Of a stretch of 6,157 nt of DNA, positions 1 through 5,278 are shown piece after piece. The notes under the pieces were generated by a model, which ran no database searches, was not told where the DNA came from, and saw only the letters and a list, made by a program, of their open reading frames with translations. Both the position numbers and the translations under genes were made by a program. How positions within the stretch are numbered: position 1 is the first letter of the stretch; each line of letters begins with the position of its first letter. This DNA is from Victivallales bacterium (lineage in GTDB: Bacteria; Verrucomicrobiota; Lentisphaeria; Oligosphaerales; Oligosphaeraceae), in assembly GCA_017543165.1 (NCBI GenBank), contig JAFYGL010000399.1:1-6157 (forward strand), given 5' to 3'.

Positions 1-1823
1 ACAGGGAACTTCGCTCCTGGCAACGGCTCGCTGGGGAACAGGAACTGAGAATAGAACGGGCCATGCACGGCGGTGGCATACTTTGCCCCGTTGCCGGGAT
101 TGCATTTGATTTCCCTGAATTGGGCGATTGCATTGTCGATGCTGCCAGGCTGTTCCTTTCTGAACCAGACTGCCGCCTCGGGCAATTCAGCCTTCATCAT
201 GGCAAGCCCCCCTCCATACTGGCGGAAAACCCAGGAGCCCGCCGTGCGATGCCCGTAGTTGCTGCATCCGAATACCGTCCCGTCAGGCTGCGGCGCAAGG
301 CTGTGGTTGTAAAAGTCATAGATTATGCGCAAGGTATTCTTTGCGACGGGATTTCCTGTCATCCTGAAGTAGATGGCCTGGTAGCATGTGCCAAGCCCCT
401 GGTATGTGCCGTCAGGCCCGTATGCCTCCTGCTGATAGCCTGTCTTCATGTGGCGGTCTCCACCCTCGCGGCTCATGCCCCAGATGTAGTCTTTCGCCAT
501 CTCGGCGTATTTCTTCTCACCCAGCCTCTCGCACAGGCACTGGTAGATGTAGGGCCAGTGTGACGACTGGTTGTCGCATGAAACACGGAACATGGAGAAC
601 CTGTCCGCCTCGCGGCGTATGGCATCGCTCCACAATGCACGGCATTCCTCATCGGCAACGCCCGATATGCCATGGTAGAAGGCATTTATCTTGTGAACAA
701 AGCCCAGCGCGTCGCTGCCGCAATATTCGTTTGCCGATTCCTCCCAAGTGTCATTTTCAGCCATCTTCATCAAATCCTGGAAGATGCCTATCATAACGCG
801 CTTCTCAAGCACGGGATGCCTGAAGAATGGGTTGTATTCCTTGTCCATCCCCAGTGCCGCCGCCATTGATTCCAAATATCGGGATGCGCCAAAGTCAGGG
901 CTGTTCTTGTCTATGTTCTGCTGTTCAATCATGCTGTTGATATGGTTGAAAAGCCCCCATGGTCCAAGAAGCCCTACGGAATTGGGCTCTTTCTTCATCA
1001 AAGGCAACTTGGACTTTATGTCTATGTGCGGCATTGACAGGTCGTCCTCCTTGTGCGCCTGAATCCAGTCATGCATTTTCACCTGGAACTTGTGGGGATA
1101 GAAAGTGCCGTCCTGGGCTTTTTCCACGGAGCCGTGTATTGCCAACGCAGTCTCCTTGTCGGGGCAAAGTATCAACGGTGCTCCATTGGAGCCGAAATAG
1201 TTGAAGTCGCTTACTGGCAGTTTTCCGTTGAGTTTCCATACCTGCCCCTGCTTGCCCTCTATGTCCAAGAGCCTGTTGCCTGATTTGAGGTCGTATTTAT
1301 TGCCGGCCTCGTCGGTAATCGTCAAATTGCAGGAATAGAGGTATAGACTCATCTTCCTGGCATACTCTGGTATGTAGAAATATGTATTGTCAAACTGTTC
1401 CTTGCAGCCATACTTGAGACAGCATCGCATGGGCATAACGCCAAAACTAGCCTCTGGCTCTGCGGCAACACACGCCTTCACATTGTAGCCGCTGTAGCGT
1501 ATCTGGTAAACGCCCGCTGGCGCATCGCCGAAGTCGTGGGAAAAGTTCTCCTCGCTGCCATGCTTCACGCGGAAATAATCCCACGCCACCAGGTGCTCGT
1601 CCGCATCGAAAATGCGTCCCAGTAAAAGCGCATCCCTGCCCACGTATGACGGCACGGCATTGGTCAAGCCGTATGATTCGCAACGCAGGCTCAGTTTCAA
1701 GGGGCCGCCCTTGTGCACAAAGAAGAATGCATAGCTGGTTCCCTTGAACGGGCCATTTATCACCGCCGCCTCGCAGTATGCAAGCAGCACCAGCAAAACC
1801 GTCAAAATGCTCTTTTTAATCAT
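1..1823 (-). CDS. Exported, Cys-rich protein with possible alpha/alpha-toroid (heparinase/lyase-like) region; 3' end beyond window
   Basis: An uninterrupted reading frame of 607 codons runs from ATG at 1823 off the left edge, so the C-terminus is missing. Residues 1-20 look like a Sec signal peptide: Lys-Lys near the N-terminus, a Leu/Val-rich core, then CEAA. Residues about 21-130 are predicted beta-rich (PAGVYQIRYSGYN near 102-114), like an Ig or carbohydrate-binding accessory domain. From about 285 the sequence becomes helical, with DNQSSHW at 417-423 and GYQQEAYGPDGTYQG at 462-476. Asn/His/Tyr-bearing motifs of this style occur in toroid polysaccharide lyases and heparinase II/III-like proteins, which is why I suggest glycan degradation outside the cytoplasm; the family is inferred, not recognised outright. 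Sixteen cysteines in 607 residues suggest disulfides. The start is supported by the signal peptide and a weak GAGAA five bases upstream. It could instead be an uncharacterised secreted protein with no lyase activity. Confidence 0.8.
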   Translation of the reverse strand, partial: MIKKSILTVLLVLLAYCEAAVINGPFKGTSYAFFFVHKGGPLKLSLRCESYGLTNAVPSYVGRDALLLGRIFDADEHLVAWDYFRVKHGSEENFSHDFGDAPAGVYQIRYSGYNVKACVAAEPEASFGVMPMRCCLKYGCKEQFDNTYFYIPEYARKMSLYLYSCNLTITDEAGNKYDLKSGNRLLDIEGKQGQVWKLNGKLPVSDFNYFGSNGAPLILCPDKETALAIHGSVEKAQDGTFYPHKFQVKMHDWIQAHKEDDLSMPHIDIKSKLPLMKKEPNSVGLLGPWGLFNHINSMIEQQNIDKNSPDFGASRYLESMAAALGMDKEYNPFFRHPVLEKRVMIGIFQDLMKMAENDTWEESANEYCGSDALGFVHKINAFYHGISGVADEECRALWSDAIRREADRFSMFRVSCDNQSSHWPYIYQCLCERLGEKKYAEMAKDYIWGMSREGGDRHMKTGYQQEAYGPDGTYQGLGTCYQAIYFRMTGNPVAKNTLRIIYDFYNHSLAPQPDGTVFGCSNYGHRTAGSWVFRQYGGGLAMMKAELPEAAVWFRKEQPGSIDNAIAQFREIKCNPGNGAKYATAVHGPFYSQFLFPSEPLPGAKFP

Positions 1824-1849
1824 TTTTGTTCTCTTGTTTCAAAGTAGAT

Positions 1850-1905
1850 CCACAGTCCACAGTCCACTGTCCACAGTCCACAGTCCTCAGTCCACTGTCC
1901 ACTGT
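1850..1905. repeat. Heptamer tandem array, eight units, upstream of the exported-protein gene
   Basis: Eight consecutive 7-bp units can be read on the plus strand: CCACAGT x2, CCACTGT, CCACAGT x2, CCTCAGT, CCACTGT x2. The only variation is A/T at unit position 5 and one A-to-T change at position 3. The array ends 26 bases upstream of the ATG at 1823, so it probably lies in the leader of that gene. On the minus strand it reads GTGGACTGTGGACTG. Related units occur at 5183-5207 (opposite orientation) and 5246-5270. It has no spacers, so it is not CRISPR. Confidence 0.95.
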
Positions 1906-1947
1906 CAATATTTTTCAACTTGCCTGCATCGCCAAATGCCTTTCTTG

Positions 1948-1968
1948 GTTCAGTAGTATTTACTGAAC
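1948..1968. other. Perfect 8-bp inverted repeat over a stop codon
   Basis: GTTCAGTA (1948-1955) and TACTGAAC (1961-1968) are perfect reverse complements separated by five bases. The structure covers the TGA (1950-1952) and last codons of the AlbA_2-domain gene. No T-run follows on either strand, so it is not a standard intrinsic terminator. It might still protect the mRNA 3' end or slow ribosomes at the stop, or it may be chance. Confidence 0.5.
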
Positions 1969-3218
1969 TTGAGTTTGATCTCAGCGATTGCCGCCTTGTC
2001 GAAGGAGGCATTGAAGCGCTCGCATATCTCAGCGAAAATATGCGCGGATGTATCTGGCACCGCGCCCCCTTCCAAATCGCCAGCAGTGCGCTGCTTCACA
2101 ACCTCCACATCAAGTATGCGGCAGACATGCTCTTCCTTGGAAATGCCTTCCAGAATCACGCCGTTGGAATTGGGAATCCTGACGCTTATGTCAAGCAAGG
2201 CATCTGCATGGTTGAGCAGAGTGAAGAACTGCCCTATCGCGGAAATGCCGCCTGCCACAGCCTGGGCAAGGTTACCCGCCTTTATGCGACGGGCATCGCT
2301 TTGCCCGCCTGGAAAGCGCGCCGCCGCATAGAACAAGCCATTCTGGTAGGCTTCCCACAACGCAATTGGCTTGTCGCCTATCAACTGCACACCGCAAATG
2401 GATTCATTGGTGGCGAAAGTCTCCTTTTTGGCGCCCGCATTGTCCCATGGAAGATCATCTATTGCAGGGCGCTCCAGGCTATCCACCGCCTTGCGCAAAT
2501 CCGTAATGCTGATGTTGGAGAACATCTTTTGCGGCATGCACACCAATTCAAAGTAGGGATAGGAACGCAATGCCCTGCGCCCGATCTTGTCCATCGCCAA
2601 TTGGCGGCTTCTTTGTATCAGGGACTGGAAAATGTCCTGCTCCTGCAAATCCGTCTGCTTGTCCTCGTATAGTATGCCGCGCAGCATCCTGCCCAGCATC
2701 TGGCGCTGGTTGCGCAGCGCCCTGTTTATCAGCAAATGCAGTTCGGAGGCCTTTATGGCCACCTTGCTGCGGGCATCAGGCGTGCGTATGTAGAATGCGC
2801 CTGGCTGCAACTCGTGCTCGCAGGCATTGCTGCAGACATGGGGCATCTCCTTGAATGGATACACCACCAGCACCACGTACTGAAGTCCGTCCACGACAGG
2901 GCGCACCACATCTATGGAGACTGGCGGGTCCGCGTAGCTTGCCAAGGTCTGCCCCACCGTGCTTGGGTCGAAGGAACTTGCCTCCTCCACGGACATGCCG
3001 ATGTGCTTTGTTGGATTGCCATTCTCGTCCTCGGCAACACCAATGACCACATATCCGCCCGCAGTATTGGCAAGCGCAATCGCATGGCGCGCAAACTTTG
3101 CGCGCCCCACCCTGCCGATGGTATTCCAATTCTGGGGGGCCTTGAAGTCTATCTGCTGGTTTTCAAGCCCGCAATGGATTATCTCCTTCCAGTCGTCCTG
3201 TATCGCGCTGACTTTCAT
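1950..3218 (-). CDS. AlbA_2 (Schlafen-type) domain protein with unassigned C-terminal half
   Basis: A complete 422-residue protein ending in TGA. Residues about 10-165 match the AlbA_2 / Schlafen AlbA pattern: E19 and IDFK (23-26), a Trp, then G-x-A-K-F-A-R-H-A-I-A-L-A-N-T-A-G-G ending near 55, the strand YVVIGVAED (56-64), then a second core with VVLVVYPF and FYIRT. In that superfamily the domain binds nucleic acid or acts as a nuclease-like module; such proteins are often annotated as transcriptional regulators or ATP-binding proteins and some sit in stress or phage-response loci. Residues about 166-422 show alternating helices and strands with no motif I know; there is no visible P-loop, GHKL ATPase motif or winged-helix signature. 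It has no signal peptide, so it is cytoplasmic. The start is supported by AGGTGG six bases upstream (3225-3230). It is divergent from the phosphorylase-like gene, so the two may share regulation. The exact function is unknown. Confidence 0.9.
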   Translation of the reverse strand: MKVSAIQDDWKEIIHCGLENQQIDFKAPQNWNTIGRVGRAKFARHAIALANTAGGYVVIGVAEDENGNPTKHIGMSVEEASSFDPSTVGQTLASYADPPVSIDVVRPVVDGLQYVVLVVYPFKEMPHVCSNACEHELQPGAFYIRTPDARSKVAIKASELHLLINRALRNQRQMLGRMLRGILYEDKQTDLQEQDIFQSLIQRSRQLAMDKIGRRALRSYPYFELVCMPQKMFSNISITDLRKAVDSLERPAIDDLPWDNAGAKKETFATNESICGVQLIGDKPIALWEAYQNGLFYAAARFPGGQSDARRIKAGNLAQAVAGGISAIGQFFTLLNHADALLDISVRIPNSNGVILEGISKEEHVCRILDVEVVKQRTAGDLEGGAVPDTSAHIFAEICERFNASFDKAAIAEIKLKFSKYY

Positions 3219-3276
3219 TGTTGCCCACCTGCCAAGATAATTGCCCCGTATTGTGCCTCATAAGCGATTGTCGGGT

Positions 3277-3305
3277 AATGTATTTTGCTTCACCGCATAT
3301 TGCAA
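3277..3305 (-). promoter_or_regulatory. Weak candidate promoter for the AlbA_2-domain gene
   Basis: On the minus strand TTGCAA (3305-3300) and TACATT (3282-3277) lie 17 bases apart. Each matches four of six sigma-70 consensus positions. Transcription would begin near 3270, giving a leader of about 50 bases. The match is weak and could be chance. Confidence 0.2.
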
Positions 3306-3322
3306 ATGGCAAAGACATTTTC

Positions 3323-3351
3323 TGGACATATATGCTTCAGGGCGTTATATT
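3323..3351 (+). promoter_or_regulatory. Sigma-70-like promoter for the phosphorylase-like gene
   Basis: TGGACA (3323-3328) and TATATT (3346-3351) are separated by exactly 17 bases, and each matches five of six consensus positions. The start of transcription would fall near 3358, leaving a short leader of about 26 bases before the ATG at 3384. That leader contains the Shine-Dalgarno AGGA at 3372-3375. This assumes the host's main sigma factor recognises the usual hexamers. Confidence 0.5.
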
Positions 3352-3383
3352 CCCGCAGTTCATTGCTTTCTAGGAAAACACAA

Positions 3384-4217
3384 ATGTCATCATTATACGA
3401 ATACACAAACGAAGCCGCGCAGCTCCTGCCACGACTTTTCAAGGAATGGGAGGCGCCCCGAATATTCCTGCAATGCAGCAGCGCGATGCATCCAGAACCA
3501 GTGTTTGACAATGCTCCGCAGGCACTGCCATTGAACGAACTGCCAGGAATGCCCAAGCATGAAATTCCCGATGGCGGGCATCCCGAACTGCTGTTCGGTA
3601 AAATCAACGGATATCCAGCGCTGGCAAGCAACGGGCACCGCCACCTTTTCGAAGGCGTCGGCGTCACGCCATGCGTCCTGCCGCTATGCATAGCCCACGC
3701 CCTGGGCGCCCAGGCGGCAATTTTTGTGGGCGCTGGCCTTTCACTTAAAAATGAAATCAAGCCAGGCACATGGATGCTGCTGACAGATTTCATCAACGGC
3801 CATAATTGCTCCCCGTTGGACGGCAACCACATCATGCTGCAGGAAGCCTTCCCCGACATGACATTCGCCCTTTCGCAGCACCTGAATTCAGAACTCATGA
3901 ACGCGCTTGACGCAGTGGGGCTTTCACCGCGCCTGGGCGTATATATGTCAAGGCCAGGCTCCCAGTTCTGCACTGTGTCGGAGGCCATGTCCGCCCGCAA
4001 CAACGGAGCGGACATACTGGGGCACGACCTGGTGATGGAAATCATAATGGGGCACGCACTGGGCATGCAAGTCTCCTCATTTGCCCTTGCCGCCCTTAAC
4101 GCGCCAAATGTCTATTCCCGCCCCCTTTCACGCAAGGACTACCTGGACAACTGCCAGTTCTGCATAAAGGACCTGCTGCGGGGTCTCCGCACAGGCATAA
4201 AGAACTTCCTGGAGTGA
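3384..4217 (+). CDS. Divergent purine nucleoside phosphorylase (PNP/MTAP family) homologue
   Basis: A 277-residue protein, the usual length for trimeric PNP. The frame stays open upstream to 3285, but ATG at 3384 is preferred because AGGA sits eight bases before it and the extra N-terminus has no family resemblance. The fold-level match is clear: PRIFLQC strand (25-31), LPGMP (53-57), GHRHLFEG (84-91), then IFVGAGLSL followed by KPGTWMLLTDFIN (113-138), QFCTVSEA (194-201) and GADILGHDL (208-216), in the order seen in PNPs. Family members cleave purine nucleosides with phosphate in salvage. Several expected active-site residues differ: the N-terminal GSGLG loop reads QCSSA, NAAGGLN reads GAGLSLK, the purine-binding Glu in FETVAE is Cys196, the MST motif is HDL (214-216), and the TN pair is AL (237-238). 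The His and Glu of RxHxxEG remain (H87, E90), but Arg is shifted by one. Activity or substrate may therefore have changed. No signal peptide, so cytoplasmic. Confidence 0.85.
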   Translation: MSSLYEYTNEAAQLLPRLFKEWEAPRIFLQCSSAMHPEPVFDNAPQALPLNELPGMPKHEIPDGGHPELLFGKINGYPALASNGHRHLFEGVGVTPCVLPLCIAHALGAQAAIFVGAGLSLKNEIKPGTWMLLTDFINGHNCSPLDGNHIMLQEAFPDMTFALSQHLNSELMNALDAVGLSPRLGVYMSRPGSQFCTVSEAMSARNNGADILGHDLVMEIIMGHALGMQVSSFALAALNAPNVYSRPLSRKDYLDNCQFCIKDLLRGLRTGIKNFLE

Positions 4218-4347
4218 ACTTGCCTTGCAGTCCGAGGTTCTGTGAGTATTTGCACACGCCGCGGCTTGTAGCAGAGATGTACCGCCTCACTGTTGCAAAA
4301 CCAGCTATCTAGACATCTAGGCAGTTTCATATTATCATAAACGCTTT

Positions 4348-4454
4348 GTTCCCATGAGGGTAGGTTCTCAATGGGACCTATGGGACTTGCCTACCTGTCG
4401 CATAGGTCCCATAGGTCCCATAAGTCCCATTGAGAACCTACCCTCACGTGGAAC
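4348..4454. repeat. 107-bp imperfect palindrome with internal 9-bp tandem units
   Basis: The arms 4355-4377 and 4424-4446 are perfect 23-bp reverse complements. The outer flanks GTTCC (4348-4352) and GGAAC (4450-4454) also pair, with a small interruption between. Inside the right half are tandem 9-mers CATAGGTCC (4401-4409), CATAGGTCC (4410-4418) and CATAAGTCC (4419-4427). The left half carries their complement (GGGACCTATGGGAC), so the stem can extend inward by another 9 bp or slip register by one unit. No T-run follows either arm and no transposase is present. It resembles a REP/MITE-like intergenic element and may also block convergent transcription. Confidence 0.9.
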
Positions 4455-4479
4455 ATAGCCAACACATAAAATGCAAATC

Positions 4480-4526
4480 AAAATAAAAACAAAGGAATCA
4501 AGGATTCTTGATCCCCTTGATTCCTT
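4480..4526 (-). terminator. Rho-independent terminator of the flavin-reductase-like gene
   Basis: On the minus strand, 19 bases after the stop codon, AAGGAATCAAGG (4526-4515) pairs over 12 bp with CCTTGATTCCTT (4503-4492), with an 11-base loop. It is followed by a T-rich tract (TTTGTTTTTATTTT, starting in the stem end and running to 4480). The plus-strand reading lacks an equal T-run, so it acts mainly for minus-strand transcripts. Confidence 0.85.
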
Positions 4527-4544
4527 GCCTTTTGCCGATTACGC

Positions 4545-5162
4545 CTATTTATGGCGCCAGACGCTGAGAACCTCGCCAGTGAATTGAACGTGTATGAGGC
4601 CATCCCGATTCAGGTGAGCGCCCAGTTCCTTCGGCAGGAATTCCTTTGGCACTGGCTGGTGCATCAGCTTGCGGCATACGACCACCTTCTCCGCCTCCAG
4701 GTAGCTTACGCCGCCATCGGGCGTCTCAACAGGAGTGAATCCAGACAATTGTTCCTTGTCCGTATCTTTCCCTGACTTGCCGCCAAACACATTGATGAGT
4801 GTTTTCAAATGCTGTTTCGGATACCATGACAGCGTGTATATTGGTTCTGCATCAAAATACGCATAGCTGAAACGATTTTCGCGGATATATACAATTGCGA
4901 CTGGCTTTCCCCAAAGCACTCCGCATGCCCCCCATCCCAACGTCAGGGAATTATAGCGTTCCTTGTTGCCCGCGGTGCCGAGATATACCCGCTTGGCAAA
5001 GTTGGCGCCCATGTCCTGCTCAGTGGGAACCTTTTCAAAATTCTTGTAGAACTCTTCCAGTGGAAGCGGTTTCTTCCTGGGGTTCTGCGGAGTTTCCGCC
5101 GCCAGCAGTCCCATGCCTGCCAATAAGACCAAAGCCACAAAGAACATTTTGCATTGTTTCAT
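4545..5162 (-). CDS. Exported flavin-reductase-like protein (FMN-binding split barrel)
   Basis: A 205-residue protein ending in TAG. Residues 1-22 form a signal peptide (MKQCKMFFVALVLLAGMG core, then LLAAE) with a likely signal peptidase I site near Ala22; there is no lipobox cysteine. Residues about 40-205 match the flavin reductase-like split-barrel family: TAGNKERYNSLTLGWGACG (63-81), VLWGKPVAIVYIRENRFSY (82-100), YTLSWYP (109-115), GGKSGKDTDK (127-136), the LSGFTPVE block and EAEKVVVCRKL (156-166). Cytoplasmic relatives bind FMN and pass electrons from NAD(P)H to flavin or other acceptors; this copy should act outside the cytoplasmic membrane, where its reductant is unclear. The frame is open to 5243, but the extra N-terminus is translated heptamer repeat. 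The start at 5162 is set by GGGAG six bases upstream (5169-5173) and by the signal peptide. The C-terminus (after about 170) is shorter and more divergent than in relatives I recall. It lies 116 bp downstream of the YitT gene on the same strand. Confidence 0.85.
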   Translation of the reverse strand: MKQCKMFFVALVLLAGMGLLAAETPQNPRKKPLPLEEFYKNFEKVPTEQDMGANFAKRVYLGTAGNKERYNSLTLGWGACGVLWGKPVAIVYIRENRFSYAYFDAEPIYTLSWYPKQHLKTLINVFGGKSGKDTDKEQLSGFTPVETPDGGVSYLEAEKVVVCRKLMHQPVPKEFLPKELGAHLNRDGLIHVQFTGEVLSVWRHK

Positions 5163-5168
5163 TTTTGT

Positions 5169-5173
5169 CTCCC
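5169..5173 (-). promoter_or_regulatory. Shine-Dalgarno that fixes the flavin-reductase-like start
   Basis: GGGAG on the minus strand is six bases before the ATG at 5162. The upstream in-frame ATG at 5243 has no comparable site and would make the repeat array coding. Confidence 0.75.
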
Positions 5174-5182
5174 ATTTGTTTT

Positions 5183-5207
5183 CTGTGGACTGTGGACTGT
5201 GGACTGT
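5183..5207. repeat. Heptamer array, 3.5 units, upstream of the flavin-reductase-like gene
   Basis: Three CTGTGGA units (5183-5203) plus a partial CTGT are seen on the plus strand. This is the reverse complement of the unit at 1850-1905. The array ends 20 bases upstream of the ATG at 5162. It pairs with 5246-5270 to make a fold-back structure. Confidence 0.9.
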
Positions 5208-5245
5208 TAAGAACCACGAACTAAAAGTTTCGCAATTATCCAACT

Positions 5246-5270
5246 ACAGTCCACACTGTCCACTGTCCAC
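5246..5270. repeat. Heptamer array in opposite orientation, forming an inverted pair
   Basis: ACAGTCCACA (5246-5255) is a perfect complement of 5198-5207. After a two-base bulge, 5258-5270 pairs with 5185-5197 with one mismatch in 13. The 38-base loop holds a minor hairpin (about 5217-5232). The array begins eight bases beyond the YitT stop codon, so it may form the 3' end of that transcript, although no T-run follows. Confidence 0.85.
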
Positions 5271-5278
5271 TACTTACG

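Larger units (their letters stand above)
4218..4544. other. Gene-free convergent intergenic region
   Basis: These 327 bases separate the 3' ends of two convergent genes. Positions 4218-4347 show no reading frame of merit, no tRNA-like cloverleaf and no clear terminator for the plus-strand gene; only the small dyad CTAGACATCTAG near 4309-4320 stands out. The rest holds the palindrome (4348-4454) and a minus-strand terminator (4480-4526). Confidence 0.8.

Noticed and set aside
63..563. A 166-codon plus-strand open frame
   Set aside because: It lies opposite the exported-protein gene, which stays open across the whole region and carries a coherent protein; this one has no recognisable feature.
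1850..1905. CRISPR array
   Set aside because: The units are 7 bp and directly adjacent, with no spacers and no cas genes.
1903..1908. A perfect TTGACA -35 box on the minus strand upstream of the exported-protein gene
   Set aside because: No acceptable -10 hexamer lies 16-18 bases downstream, where the heptamer array begins; TTGACA arises at the array junction.
1920..2672. A 250-codon plus-strand open frame
   Set aside because: It is antisense to the well-supported AlbA_2-domain gene, matches no family and has no ribosome site; it arises from low stop-codon density opposite a GC-leaning gene.
3285..3383. A longer N-terminus for the phosphorylase-like protein
   Set aside because: The extra 33 residues overlap the likely promoter, have no upstream Shine-Dalgarno and exceed the family length.
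3290..4066. A 258-codon minus-strand open frame
   Set aside because: It is the shadow of the phosphorylase-like gene, whose motifs and start site are clear on the plus strand.
4218..4347. A tRNA or small RNA gene
   Set aside because: No T-loop consensus, acceptor pairing or promoter-terminator pair could be found.
4348..4454. Intrinsic terminator for the phosphorylase-like gene
   Set aside because: No T-run follows the stem on the plus strand and it lies about 130 bases past the stop; a barrier role is possible but not canonical.
5163..5243. A longer N-terminus for the flavin-reductase-like protein
   Set aside because: It is translated heptamer repeat that would bury the signal peptide; the ribosome site supports 5162.
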